Assembly (NCBI GenBank): GCA_911728455.2
Contig: OU452225.1
Location: 22,726,495 to 22,790,494 of the forward strand
Source of the DNA: Marthasterias glacialis
Taxonomy: Eukaryota; Echinodermata; Asteroidea; Forcipulatida; Asteriidae
Direction of reading: 5' to 3'
DNA: 64,000 nt
A program made the translations under genes and the position numbers. The notes under the pieces are model-generated. The model was not told where the DNA came from. It saw only the letters and a program-made list of their open reading frames with translations, and did not search any database. The stretch's first letter is position 1, and each line of letters opens with the position of its first letter. Shown one piece after another: positions 11,206-25,548 of the stretch.

Positions 11206-12444
11206 ACTAGAGATTTAGAGTTTGTGGACAAACTCACGGTGTTCGGCTTAATTACGTAATTGAAAATTTTAAGGTCAATATTATGTGCACGTTTCTTGTC
11301 TATTTGTGCTATGCTGACGGGCGAAATATTTAGTTGTACTTTTTTATCTTTATTCATGAAGGTTTGTCATATGAAACTTCAACTTCCGGTTTGACAGGAA
11401 CTAAAGGTCAAATGGGGTCACACCTTGTGCATAGTATCTAGAATTGTCAGAGAGCTTTAAATTGATGTAACGATTATTAATGTACCACGTTTCATTAATA
11501 AGGTACATATTTTTGTAGTACAAACTTATACTTCCGGTTTCGACCGGAAGTGAAGGTCAAATGAGGTCACACTTTGTAAATATTTGTAGAATCGTCGAGG
11601 GGCTTTAAAATTAAGTTATACAATTAATATACAAATTTACGTAATTCAGAATCGATTTTTCATAACAAAACTACTACTTCCGGTTTCGACCGGAAGTGAA
11701 GGTCAAATGGGGTCACACCCTGTGTAAGATTTGTTTAGTACTTCAAGACCTTTCATATGGTGTAAAGATCATGTATGTAGCATGTATTATTCTTAAGATA
11801 TGATTATTTTAGTATAAAACTTCAATTTAATGTAATGACGTCATCGATGACGTCATCATTCCCAAAATTTTGCTTTGTCATATACACACTGTGGTCTAAG
11901 TATGTAGTAAGTATCAAGTCCGTACATGCTTTAGTTTTTGAGATAGAAAAATAATTTTTTTTTCGACCTCGTGTATCAATTTCGTTGTGACGTAGCTATG
12001 ACGTCATATATCACATTTTTAGATTGCTCTTGAGCTAAAAAAAATATTATTCATTGAAAGTTAGTTGATATTTTTAATCACTTAGGCTTTAGAGCCCCAA
12101 ATAACATAAATTTTAACTTTAACTTCCGGTTTCTACCGGAAGTAAAGGTCAAATGGGGTCACGGTGTGCATACAATTTGTCCAACATTACAAGACCTTTC
12201 ATATGCATTAAAGATTTTGAATGTAGCATTTGCCGTTCTTGAGTTATTAATTTTTTAAATTATTTAATCTTTATTTAACGTCATGACGTCATCAATGACG
12301 TCATCATTCCAAAAAAGTTTCTGTATCATCAACTCACTAATATGTTTGTACATGGTAAGTTTCAAGTTCATACAAGCTTAACTTTTTGAGAAAATTTGTG
12401 GACAAGTTTCGACGACTAAGAAAGCCCAGAAAAAAAAAAAAAAA
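11206..12444 (-). mobile_element. Helitron-like element 3 (subfamily B, 1.24 kb)
   Basis: The minus-strand 3' end has hairpin arms GAGTTTGT/ACAAACTC (11218-11235), then TAAATCT and CTAG. The 5' end reads TCTGGGCTTTCTTAG beside a T-tract, consistent with a Helitron TC start. The interior carries ETS-type palindromes with TTCG or TTCT loops, DR4-type AGGTCA repeats and a fully palindromic double CRE at 11835-11856. No coding. Confidence 0.7.
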
Positions 12445-13955
12445 ACTAGACATGAATTTTTGTTCCAAGAACAAAAACTGGGTGTTCGGATAGAGTTGTT
12501 ATTTGATGTAAAAAAAGTTAACACAACTAAAATAATTTGAAAATAGAAACATGAAATATTGCTTTATGAAATAATATCTGATTAGGACTTCAAGAACATC
12601 GGTCATGTTCCTACATTTATTTACCTTTAAATGAGGAGAACAATGAAGGACCTCCCCTAACGTTAGTTTTGGGTGAGAGAATCTTGTTCCTACATCTAAC
12701 CATTTTTAAATGAGGAGCTACTTCCGGTTTGACCGGAATTAGAGGTCAAAGAGGTCAAGCAATGTACAACAGAGAAGGACCTTCCTTAACCTTGGTAATT
12801 GGTGAAAGAATCATGTTCCTAGCTCTTAGCATTTTTAAATGAAGAACTACTTCCGGTTTGACCGGAATAGAGGTCACAAAGGTCATTTAATGTTTCACAA
12901 AGAAAGGCCTTCCCTTAGTTTGATATTTCTAGGAACAATCATGTTCCTTACTTCTATTTACTTTTAAATGAGGGGCTACTTCCGGTTCGACCGGAAGTAG
13001 AGGTCAAAGGGGTCAAACAATGTGCAAGGGAATATGTCTTCCATATCCTTGGTAATGGTGAAAAAATCATGTTCCAAGCACTTAGCATTATTCTAATAAA
13101 GAGATATTTCCGGTTTGACCGGAAGTAGATGACACAGAGGTCACTCAATGGGTCACAAAGAAAGACCCTCCCTAACCTTTACATTTGTCGAAGAATTAAG
13201 TTTATATCTCAAACGGTTGATTTTTTGTTGATTTTTAAAGGTTTAAATAAGCTATGTGTAAAAGACTAACAAAGCGTGGAGTGCGTGCCTTGAGAAGAGA
13301 CTATGAACAACGTGCGGTTTATTGTATCATACAGTAGCACATGTACATGTACAGTTTCAACGTAACTTAGCCACACACTCACACACCCACCCGGACGTGT
13401 ACATGTATAATGGCATTGGATTGTTGTATAGCATTGCCGGTCACGCTTGAACGCACATGCACAAAAGAATGCGTTAAATGTCCATTTTGAACCGCGAGTA
13501 TAGGTCAAAATGGTAACACCTCAATGCAAAAGTTGGAGAGGACTAAATTCTCTACAATCTGATGTAAGATTTGTGATCATGTGATATATACTTAAAAAAA
13601 TACGAATTTTTGAAGTTTTCAACTTCCGGTTTGACCCGGAAGACAAGGTCAAATGGGGGTCATGTCTGTGGAGTGATTACGTAGTTTTGGATGACTTTTC
13701 CCGATGATGTATAGATTGTAAAAATCCATTGTGTACTTTAAGAGTTATGATTTTTTGAAATAATAAACTTTGATTTAATGTAATTCGACACCGGATGACG
13801 TCATCATGACATCACTCAAACGGTTTCGTGTCCTAATGAGTATCTAACTATGTGTGAAGTTTCAAGTTCATACAAGCTTAGGAAGTGTGCTTCTGTTAGC
13901 GGACAATCTTCAGGCATAAGAAGAAGAAGAAGAAGAAGAAGAAGGAGAAGTAAAA
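12445..13955 (-). mobile_element. Helitron-like element 4 (subfamily C, 1.5 kb)
   Basis: The 3' end on the minus strand has hairpin arms TTTTTGTTC/GAACAAAAA, then TTCATGT and CTAG. The 5' end is TCTCCTTCTTCTTC. The interior has about 125-bp palindrome units and a CA-rich segment near 13376-13400. Same class as element 10. Confidence 0.7.
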
Positions 13956-16900
13956 ACTAGACATGAATTTTTGTTCCAAGAACAAAAACTGGGTGTTCGG
14001 ATAGAGTTGTTATTTGATGTAAATAAAGTTAACACAACTAAAATAATTTGAAAATACATGTAGAAACATGAAATATTGCTTTATGAAATAATATCTGATT
14101 AGGACTTCAAGAACATCAGTCATGTTCCTACATTTATTTACCTTTAAATGAGAACAATGAAGGACCTCCCCTAACGTTAGTTTTGGGTGAGAGAATCTTG
14201 TTCCTACATCTAACCATTTTTAAATGAGGAGCTACTTCCGGTTTGACCGGAATTAGAGGTCAAAGAGGTCAAGCAATGTACAACAGAGAAGGGTCTTCCT
14301 TAACCTTGGTAATTGGTGAAAGAATCTTGTTCCTAGCTCTTAGCATTTTTAAATGAAGAACTACTTCTGGTTTGGCCGGAATAGAGGTCACAAAGGTCAT
14401 TGAATGTTTCACAAAGAAAGGCCTTCCCTTAGTTTGATATTTCTAGGAAAAATCATGTTCCTACTTCTATTTACTTTTAAATGAGGGGCTACTTCCGGTT
14501 CGACCGGAAGTAGAGGTCAAAGGGGTCAAACAATGTGCAAGGGAAGTATGTCTTCCATATCCTTGGTAATGGAGAAAAAATTATGTTCCAAGCACTTAGC
14601 ATTATTCTAATGAGGAGCTACTTTCTGCTTCACTGGAAGTAGAGGTCATAGAGGTCACGCAAAGTGCAACAGAGAAGAGTCATCCCCTACCTTGGTATTA
14701 CATGAAATAATCATGTTCCTAGCTCTAACCATTTTTAAATAAAGAGCTACTTCCGGTTTGACCGGAAGTAGAGGTCAGAACGGTCACACAATGTAACAGA
14801 GAAGGATCCTCCCTAACCTTGGTATTTGGTGAAAGAATCATGTTCCTAGCTCTTACCATTTTATAATAAAGAGCTACTTCCGGTTTGACCGGAAGTACAG
14901 GTCACAAAGGTCACGCAATGTGCAACAGAGAAGGATCCTCCCTAACCTTGGTATTTGGTGAAAGAATCATGTTCCTAGCTCTTACCATTTTTAAATAAAG
15001 AGCTACTTCCGGTTTGACCGGAAGTAGAGGTCACAAAGGTCACGCAATGTGCAACAGAGAAGGATCCTCCTTAACCTTTGTACTTGGTGAAAGAATTGTT
15101 CCTACCTCTGACAACTTTTGAATGAGGAGCTACTTCCGGTTTTTCCGGAAGTAGAGGTCACAAAGGTCACGCAATGTGCAACATAGGACATTCCCTAACC
15201 TACAGTCTGATGTAAGATTTGTGATCATATAATAAAAACATCTTAAATTATGAATTTTTGAATATTTGAACTTCCGGTTTGAACCGGAAGACAAGGTCAA
15301 ATTGGGGTCATGTATGTGAAGCTATTACGCATTTTTGAATGACCTTTCAGATGATGTATAGACTGCAAAAATTCATTGTGTACTTCAGGAGTTATGATTT
15401 TTTGAAATAATAAACTTTGATTTAATAAAAATTAATATGAAAATAATTAAAAAGAGCTTTATCATATGTATTTCTTGGGGACTTTCGGTTTGGGCAGGAA
15501 GCGAGGTCAACTCAGGTCACTAAGAACTATAAAGAACCGCATACATTTATTGTAAGTCGACTCCTGGAGGAAAAACAAGTTACCTTTTTGATTTTAACTG
15601 CCAGGAAAAACAATGTTTTCGTGCTTTACAAAGTGTTCCTTTTCCACGCAGTGCAATTGGCTGCCGCCAGGTTGTGTGTTCAAAATACTATTCATATTGC
15701 CTTTTATCAAAACATTAACCCTTGCTGCCCTCTGTTTTGTTCGGCATCTATGCGGTGTCAATAAACAAAAGTGTGTATTGCTAGTTGTAACGTTGTAACG
15801 TTGTAACGTTGATGGCGCTATATCAAATTAACGGTCCCATTCTGTACAGTCAATCTGACATTTGACAGATTCAAATTCTGAGCTCATTATCTGTATTAAA
15901 AAGTTCCAAAGTTTTATAAAAACTACCCCACTTTGATAAACATCACAAACACAAGTGTGCACGGCTAAAGAAATACACGGACATTTAGAGAAGCGATGAC
16001 TTTACTTTTTAATTTTCATTTTTGAACAGTTTTACTCAGCGTATCCCGACAACAACTCTCGCAGGGGTAAAGAGTCTCTGGCCCCGCTGTTGCACACTTG
16101 TGACTATCGTACGTAAGCACGTACGTGATCGGTATACGAAAGACGATCATTTTGTCAATTGCATTTTCTCCATAATTATACATCAAACAACTCACGTGAG
16201 CATGTGATCGTCTCAGTAAAGTCTCCTCTTCCTCTCCCTGTCACAATTAAGCCACCAGAATGACATAAAGGGAAACATTTCCACACTGAACTTGGCATCA
16301 CTTAACAGTTTTTCTTTGCGTCGCCATTATTACACACACACACACAGAACTTAACAACACACCGCAAAGTTCGATGAACTGTGACAAGACCTGACTTGTT
16401 GCGTGTATGTAAAACACAGCATGCTGTAAAAGCCTATAGTGCAGACGCACGAGGTGCAATACAGTAAGGTAACCGTACAGACTCTATCGGCGATCGCGCT
16501 AAAAACGGCACTTTTCACCTTAATTTAACTTCGTAATGCAACGGCCAATTTTGTTCAAATTTCACAATTAGGCTTTTATAGTCGTTATCTATTACTAAAA
16601 AATTCAACATGTAGTTTGCTTAAAAAAGTTTGAAATAAAAGAAATTCTTATTTTTAAACTCGTCGTCGTAACAAACTGTAACATTTGATGACGTTGTCAA
16701 TGTTATATTTTCAAAGGTCATAAACTACATTTTATTTCGTACACTGAAACCATGTCCAAATTCAGTTTCATATTGACTCCACAACTTAAATTGTGACTTT
16801 TTAAGCATTTTTTGCTTCAACTTCCGGTTTGAACCGGAAGACAAGGTCAAATTGGTGTCATCTCTGTGAGACATATAATTATTTTTTAAAGACCTTTCCG

Positions 16901-17152
16901 ATGATGTATAGATTGTAAAATTCCATTGTGTACTTTTGGAGTTATGATTTTTTTAAATAATAAACTTTGATTTAACGTAATTCGACACCCGATGACGTCA
17001 TCATGACGTCACTCAAACGGTTTCGTGTCCTAATAAGTATCTAACTATGTGTGAAGTTTCAAGTTCATACAAGCTTAGGAAGTGTGCTTCTGTTAGCGGA
17101 CAATCTTCAGGCATAAGAAGAAGAAGAAGAAGAAGAAGAAGGAGAAGTAAAA
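13956..17152 (-). mobile_element. Helitron-like element 5 (subfamily C, long form, 3.2 kb)
   Basis: Subfamily C ends, but the interior holds more palindrome units plus an extra block of about 1.4 kb (15430-16800) without the ETS palindromes. That block contains a piece resembling the Harbinger MITE interior (near 15630-15690) and a CpG-containing segment with a short minus-strand ATG reading (MATQRKTVK near 16325). The block recurs in elements 8 and 9. Confidence 0.65.
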
Positions 17153-18392
17153 ACTAGAGATTTAGAGTTTGTGGACAAACTCACGGTGTTCGGCTTAATT
17201 ACGTAATTGAAAATTTTAAGGTCATTATTGTGTGCACGTTTCTTGTCTATTTGTGCTATGCTGACGGGCGAAATATTTAGTTGTACTTTTTTATCTTTAT
17301 TCATGAAGGTTTGTCATATGAAACTTCAACTTCCGGTTTGACAGGAACTAAAGGTCAAATGGGGTCACACCATGTGCATGGTATCTAGAATTGTCAGAGA
17401 GCTTTAAATTGATGTAACGATTATTAATGTACCACGTTTCATTAATAAGGTACATATTTTTGTAGTACAAACTTATACTTCCGGTTTCGACCGGAAGTAA
17501 AGGTCAAATGAGGTCACACTTTGTAAATATTTGTAGAATCGTCGAGGGGCTTTAAAATTAAGTTATACAATTAATATACAAATTTACGTAATTCAGAATC
17601 GATTTTTCATAACAAAACTACTACTTCCGGTTTCGACCGGAAGTGAAGGTCAAATGGGGTCACACCCTGTGTAAGATTTGTTTAGTACTTCAAGACCTTT
17701 CATATGGTGTAAAGATCATGTATGTAGCATGTATTATTCTTAAGATATGATTATTTTAGTATAAAACTTCAATTTAATGTAATGACGTCATCGATGACGT
17801 CATCATTCCCAAAATTTTGCTTTGTCATATACACACTGTGGTCTAAGTATGTAGTAAGTATCAAGTCCGTACATGCTTTAGTTTTTGAGATAGCAAAATA
17901 ATTTTTTTTTCGACCTCGTGTATCAATTTCGTTGTGACGTAGCTATGACGTCATATATCACATTTCTAGATTGCTCTTGAGCTAAAGAAAATATTATTCA
18001 TTGAAAGTTAGTTGATATTTTTAATCACTTAGGCTTTAGAGCCCCAAATAACATGAACTTTAACTTTAACTTCCGGTTTCTACCGGAAGTAAAGGTCAAA
18101 TGGGGTCACGGTGTGCATACAATTTGTCCCACATCACAAGACCTTTCATATGCATTAAAGATTTTGAATGTAGCATTTGCCGTTCTTGAGTTATTAAATT
18201 TTTGAATTATTTAACGTTTATTTAACGTCATGACGTCATCAATGACGTCATCATTCCAAAAAAGTTTCTGTATCATCCACTCACTAATATGTTTGTACAT
18301 GGTAAGTTTCAAGTTCATACAAGCTTAACTTTTTGAGAAAATTTGTGGACAAGTTTCGACGACTAAGAAAGCCCAGAAAAAAAAAAAACAGA
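17153..18392 (-). mobile_element. Helitron-like element 6 (subfamily B)
   Basis: Near-identical to element 3 along its whole 1.24 kb, with the same hairpin/CTAG end at 17153 and TCTGGGC end near 18377. Confidence 0.7.
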
Positions 18393-19640
18393 ACTAGAGA
18401 TTTAGAGTTTGTGGACAAACTCACGGTGTTCGGCTTAATTACGTAATTGAAAATTTTAAGGTCAATATTGTGTGCACGTTTCTTGTCTATTTGTGCTATG
18501 CTGACGGGCGAAATATTTAGTTGTACTTTTTTATCTTTATTCATGAAGGTTTGTCATATGAAACTTCAACTTCCGGTTTGACAGGAACTAAAGGTCAAAT
18601 GGGGTCACACCTTGTGCATGGTATCTAGAATTGTCAGAGAGCTTTAAATTGATGTAACGATTATTAATGTACCACGTTTCATTAATAAGGTACATATTTT
18701 TGTAGTACAAACTTATAATTCCGGTTTCGACCGGAAGTGAAGGTCAAATGAGGTCACACTTTGTAAATATTTGTAGAATCGTCGAGGGGCTTTAAAATTA
18801 AGTTACACAATTAATATACAAATTTACGTAATTCAAAAACGATTTTTCATAACAAAACTACTACTTCCGGTTTCGACCGGAAGTGAAGGTCAAATGGGGT
18901 CACACCCTGTGTAAGATTTGTTTAGTACTTCAAGACCTTTCATATGGTGTAAAGATCATGTATGTAGCATGTATTATTCTTAAGATATGAGTATTTTAGT
19001 ATAAAACTTCAATTTAATGTAATGACGTCATCGATGACGTCATTAGTCCCAAAATTTTGCTTTGTCATATACACACTGTGGTCTAAGTATGTAGTAAGTA
19101 TCAAGTCCGTACATGCTTTAGTTTTTGAGATAGCAAAATAATTTTTTTTTCGACCTCGTGTATCAATTTCGTTGTGACGTAGCTATGACGTCATATATCA
19201 CATTTCTAGATTGCTCTTGAGCTAAAGAAAATATTATTTATTGAAAGTTAGTTGATATTTTTAATCACTTAGGCTTTAGAGCCCCAAATAACATAAATTT
19301 TAACTTTAACTTCCGGTTTCTACCGGAAGTAAAGGTCAAATGGGGTCACGGTGTGCATACAATTTGTCCAACATTACAAGACCTTTCATATGCATTAAAG
19401 ATTTTGAATGTAGCATTTGCCGTTCTTGAGTTATTAAATTTTTGAATTATTTAACGTTTATTTAACGTCATGACGTCATCAATGACGTCATCATTCCAAA
19501 AAAGTTTCTGTATCATCCACTCACTAATATGTTTGTACATGGTAAGTTTCAAGTTCATACAAGCTTAACTTTTTGAGAAAATTTGTGGACAAGTTTCGAC
19601 GACTAAGAAAGCCCAGAAAAAAAAAAAAAAAAAAAAAAAA
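18393..19640 (-). mobile_element. Helitron-like element 7 (subfamily B)
   Basis: Third subfamily B copy, directly abutting element 6 in the same orientation and separated only by the A/T tract and a few bases. The long A-run at its right end precedes element 8. Confidence 0.7.
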
Positions 19641-22600
19641 ACTAGACATGAATTTTTGTTCCAAGAACAAAAACTGGGTGTTCGGATAGAGTTGTTATTT
19701 GATGTAAATAAAGTTAACACAACTAAAAAAAATTGAAAATAGAAACATGAAATATTGCTTTATGAAATAATATCTGATTAGGACTTGAAGAACATCAGTC
19801 ATGTTCCTACATTTATTTACCTTTAAATGAGGAGAACAATGAAGGACCTCCCCTAACGTTAGTTTTGGGTGAGAGAATTTTGTTCCTACATCTAACCATT
19901 TTTAAATGAGGAGCTACTTCCGGTTTGACCGGAATTAGAGTTCAAAGAGGTCAAGCAATGTACAACAGAGAAGGGCCTTCCTTAACCTTGGTAATTGGTG
20001 AAAGAATCATGTTCCTAGCTCTTAGCATTTTTAAATGAAGAACTACTTCCGGTTTGACCGGAATAGAGGTCACAAAGGTCATTTAATGTTTCACAAAGAA
20101 AGGCCTTCCCTTAGTTTGATATTTCTAGGAACAATCATGTTCCTACTACTATTTACTTTTAAATGAGGGGCTACTTCCGGTTCGACCGGAAGTAAAGGTC
20201 AAAGGGGTCAAACAATGTGCAAGGGAAGTATGTCTTCCATATCCTTGGTAATGGTGAAAACAATCATGTTCCAAGCACTTAGCATTATTCTAATGAGGAG
20301 CTACTTTGGGCTTCACTGGAAGTAGAGGTCATAGAGGTCACGCAAAGTGCAACAGAGAAGGGTCATCCCTTACCTTGGTATTACGTGAAATAATCATGTT
20401 CCTAGCTCTAACCATTTTTAAATAAAGAGCTACTTCTGGTTTGACTGGAAGAAGAGGTCAGAACGGTCACGCAATGTACCAGAGAAGGATCCTCCCTAAC
20501 CTTGGTATTTGGTGAAATAATCATGTTCCTAGCTCTTACCATTTTTAAATAAAGAGCTACTTCCCGTTTGACCGGAAGTAGAGGTCACAAAGGTCACGCA
20601 ATGTGCAATAGAGAAGGATCCTCCCTAACCTTTGTACTTGGTGAAAGAATTACGTTCCTACCTCTTACAACTTTTGAATGACGAGCTACTTCCGGTTTTT
20701 CCGGAAGTAGAGGTCACACAGGTCACGCAATGTGCAACATAGAAGGACATTCCCTAACCTACAATCTGATGTAAGATTTGTGATTATATAATAAAAACTT
20801 CTTAAATTATGAATTTTTGAATATTTGAACTTCCGGTTTGAACCGGAAGACAAAGTCAAATTGGGGTCATGTCTGTAGAGCGATTACGCAGTTTTGAATG
20901 ACCTTTCAGATGATGTATAGACTGTAAAAATTCATTGTGTACTTCAGGAGTTATGATTTTTTGAAATAATAAACTTTGATTTAATAAAAATGAATATGAA
21001 AATAATTAAAAAGAGCTTTATCATATGTATTTCTTGGGGACTTCCGGTTTGGGCAGGAAGCGAAGTCAACTCAGGTCACTAAGAACTATAAAGAACCGCA
21101 TACATTTATTGTAAGTCGACTCCTGGAGGAAAAAACAAGTTACCTTTTTTATTTTAACTGCCAGGAAAAACAATGTTTTCGTGCTTTACAAAGTGTTCCT
21201 TTTCCACGCAGTGCAATTGGTTGCCGCCAGGTTGTGTGTTCAAAATACTATTCATATTGCCTTTTATCAAAACATTAACCCTTGCTGCCCTCTGTTTTGT
21301 TCGGCATCTATGCGGTGTCAATAAACAAAAGTGTGTATTGCTAAAGAACGCTGATGGCGCTATATCAAATTAACAGTCCCATTCTGTACAGTCAATCTGA
21401 CATTTGACAGATTCAAATTCCGAGCTCATTATCTGTATTAAAAAGTTCCAAAGTTTTATAAAAACTACCCCACTTTGATAAACATCACAAACACAAGTGT
21501 GCACGGCTAAAGAAATACACGGACATTTTGAGAAGCGATGACTTTACTTTTTAATTTTCATTTTTGAACAGTTTTACTCAGCGTATCCCGACAACAACTC
21601 TCGCGGGGGTAAAGAGCCTCTGGCCCCGCTGTTGCACACTTGTGACTATCATACGTAAGCACGTACGTGGTCGGTACATATAGAACGAAAGACGATCATT
21701 TTGTCAATTGCATTTTCTCCATAATTATACATCAAACAACTCACGTGAGCATGTGATCGTCTCAGTAAAGTCTCCTCTTCCTCTCCCTGTCACAATTAAG
21801 CCACCAGAATGACATAAAGGGAAACATTTCCACACTGAACTTGGCATCACTTAACAGTTTTTCTTTGCGTCGCCATTATTACACACACACACAGAACTTA
21901 ACAACACACCGCAAAGTTCGATGAACTGTGACAAGACCTGACTTGTTGCGTGTATGTAATACACAGCATGCTGTAAAAGCCTATAGTGCAGACGCACGAG
22001 GTGCAATACAGTAAGGTAACTGTACAGACTCTATCGGCGATCGCGCTAAAAACGGCACTTTTCACCTTAATTTAACTTCGTAATGCAATAGCCAATTTTG
22101 TTCAAATTTCACAATTAGGCTTTTATAGTCGTTATCTATTACTAAAAAATTCAACATGTAGTTTGCTTAAAAAAGTTTGAAATAAAAAAAATTCTTATTT
22201 TTAAACTCGTCGTCGTAACAAACTGTAACATTTGATGACGTCATCAATGTTATATTTTCAAAGGTCATAAACTACATTTTATTTCGTACACTGAAACCAT
22301 GTCCAAATTCTGTTTCATATTGACTCCACAGCTTAAATTGTGACTTCTTAAGCATTTTTTGCTTCAACTTCCGGTTTGAACCGGAAGACAAGGTCAAATT
22401 TGGGTCATCTCTGTGAGACATTCAATTATTTTTTAAAGACCTTTCCGATGATGTATAGATTGTAAAAATCCATTGTGTACTTTAGGAGTTATGATTTTTT
22501 GAAATAATAAACTTTGATTTAATGTAATTCGACACCCGATGACGTCATCATGACGTCACTCAAACGGTTTCGTGTCCTAATGAGTATCTAACTATGTGTG

Positions 22601-22677
22601 AAGTTTCAAGTTCATACAAGCTTAGGAAAAGTGCTTCTGTTAGCGGACAATCTTCAGGCATAAGAAGAAGAAGAAGA
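19641..22677 (-). mobile_element. Helitron-like element 8 (subfamily C, long form)
   Basis: Full-length relative of element 5 including the extra internal block (about 20990-22320). Its (TTC)n 5' end directly meets the CTAG-T end of element 9 with no spacer, which marks the boundary sharply. Confidence 0.7.
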
Positions 22678-25490
22678 ACTAGACATAAGTTTTTGTGTGA
22701 CATCACAAAAACAAGGTGTTCGGAATATGGTAGTTAAAGTTGTTATCTAATGTATCAACTTAAGTATCTAAAAATACGAACATAAAAACGTAAAATTGTG
22801 CTTTGAAATATATTTAATTTGCAGCAGAGGACCTTCATGTTCCTAGCTCTTACCATTTTTTCCGGTTTGACCAGAAGTACAGGTACGCAATATGAAACAG
22901 AGAAGGACCTTACCAAACCTTGGTATTTTGTGAAAGAATCATGTTCCTACCTCTAACAACTTAAAAAAATGAGGAGCTACTTTCGGCTTCACCGGAAGTA
23001 GAGGTCACAGAGGTCACGCAAAGTGCAACAGAGAAGGGTCATCCCTTACCTTGGTATTACGTGAAATAATCATGTTCCTAGCTCTAACCATTTTTAAATA
23101 AAGAGCTACTTCCGGTTTGACCGGAAGTAGAGGTCAGAACGGTCACGCAATGTAACAGAGAAGGATCCTCCCTAACCTTGGTATTTGGTGAAAGAATCAT
23201 GTTCCTAGCTCTTACCATTTTTAAATAAAGAGCTACTTCCGGTTTGACCGGAAGTAGAGGTCACAAAGGTCACGCAATGTGCAACAGAGGAGGATCCTCC
23301 CTAACCTTGGTATTTGGTGAAAGAATCATGTTCCTATCTCTTACCATTTTTAAATAAAGAGCTACTTCCGGTATGACCGGAAGTAGAGGTCACAAAGGTC
23401 ACGCAACGTGCAACAGAGAAGGAACCTCCCTAACCTTGGTACTTGGTGAAAGAATTATGTTCCTACCTCTGACAACTTTTGAATGAGGAGCTACTTCCGG
23501 TTTTTTTCGGAAGTAGAGGTCACACAGGTCACGCAATGTGCAACATAGAAGGACATTCCTTAACCTACAATCTGATGTAAGATTTGTGATTATATAATAA
23601 AAACTTCTTAAATTATGAATTTTTGAATATTTGAACTTCCAGTTTGAGCCGGAAGACAAGGTCACATTGAGGTCATGTCTGTAGGGCGATTACGCAGGTT
23701 TGAATGACCTTTCAGATGATGTATAGATTGTAAAAAACCATTGTGTACTTCAGGAGTTATGAGTTTTTGAAATAATAAACTTTGATTTAATAAAAATGAA
23801 TGTGAAAATATTTAAAAAGAGCTTTATCATATGTATTTCATGGGGACTTCCGGTTTGGGCAGGAAGCTAGGTCAACTCAGGTCACTAAGAATGATAAAGA
23901 ACCGCATACATTTATTGTAACTAAACTCCTGGAGGAAAAACAAGTTACCTTTTTGATTTTAACTGCCAGGAAAAACAATGTTTTCGTGCTTTCCAAAGTG
24001 TTCCTTTTCCACGCAGTGCAATTGGCTCCCGCCAGGTTGTCTGTTCAAAATACTATTCATATTGCTTTTTATCAAAACATTAACCCTTGCTGCCCTCTGT
24101 TTTGTTCGGCATCTATGCGGTGTCAATAAAAAAGCGTGTGTCTCTAGTGAACGTTGACGGCGCTATATCAAATTAACGGTCTCATTCTGTATAGTCAATC
24201 TGACATTTGACAGATTCAAATTCCGAGCTCATTATCTGTATTAAAAAGTTCCAAAGTTTTATAAAAACTACCCCACTTTGATAAACATCACAAACACAAG
24301 TGTGCACGGCTAAAGAAATACACGGACATTTTGAAAAGCGATGACTTTACTTTTTAACTTTCATTTTCGAACAGTTTTACTCAGCGTATCCCGACAACAA
24401 CTCTCGCGGGGGTAAAGAGCCTCTGGCCCCGCTGTTGCACACTTGTGAGTCTCGTACGTAAGCACGTACGTGATCGGTATATAGAACGAAAGACGATCAT
24501 TTTGTCAATTGCATTTTCTCCACCATTATACATCAAACAACTCACGTGAGCATGTGATCGTCTCAGTAACGTCTCCTCTTCCTCTCCCTGTCACAATTAA
24601 GCCACCAGAATGACATAAAGGGAAACATTTCCACACTGAACTTGGCATCACTTAACAGTTTTTCTTTGCGTCGCCATTATTACACACACACTTAACAACA
24701 CACCGCAAAGTTCGATGAACTGTGACAAGACCTGACTTGTTGCGTGTATGTATATACACTGCATGCTGTAAAAGCCTATAGTGCACACGCACGAGGTGCA
24801 ATACAGTAAGGTAACTGTACAGACTCTATCGGCGATCGCGCTAAAAATGGCACTTTTCACCTTAATATAACTTCGTTATGCAACGGCCAATTTTGTTCAA
24901 ATTTCACAATCAGGCTTTTATAGTCGTTATCTAGTACTAAAAAATTCAACATGTAGTTTGCTCAAACAAAATTCGAAATAAAAAAAATCTTATTTTTAAA
25001 CTCGTCGTCGTAACAAACTGTAACATTTGATGACGTCATCAATGTAATATTTTCAAAGGTCATAAACTACATTTTATTTCGTACACTGAAACCATGTCCA
25101 AATTCTGTTTCATATTGACTCCACAGCTAAAATTGTGACTTTTTAAGCATTTTTTGCTTCAACTTCCGGTTTGAACCGGAAGACAAGGTCAAATTGGGGT
25201 CATCTCTGTGAGACATTTAATTATTTTTTAAAGACCTTTCCGATGATGTATAGATTGTAAAATTCCATTGTGTACTTCAGGAGTTATGATTTTTTGAAAT
25301 AATAAACTTTGATTTAACGTAATTCGACACCCGATGACGTCATCATGACGTCACTCAAACGGTTTCGTGTCCTAATGAATATCTAACTATGTGTGAAGTT
25401 TCAAGTTCATACGAGCTTAGAAAGTATGCTTTTGTTAGCGGACAATCGACAGGCATAAGAAGAAGAAGAAGAAGAAGAAGGAGAAGTAAA
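22678..25490 (-). mobile_element. Helitron-like element 9 (subfamily D end, long interior)
   Basis: The 3' hairpin (GTTTTTGTG / CACAAAAAC around a TGACAT loop) resembles subfamily A but differs from it; TTATGT and CTAG follow. The interior includes the same long block as elements 5 and 8 (about 23790-25080), including the MATQRKTVK reading near 24670. Confidence 0.65.
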
Positions 25491-25548
25491 AAAAAAAAAA
25501 AAAACCGTACAAAAACAATAGGTCTTCGGACTCAAGTCCGAACACCTA
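25491..25548 (-). repeat. Short hairpin unit between Helitron-like elements
   Basis: A-run, CCGTACAAAAACAAT and a hairpin at 25520-25547 with stem TTCGGACT/AGTCCGAA. Same module as at 11165. Confidence 0.75.
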
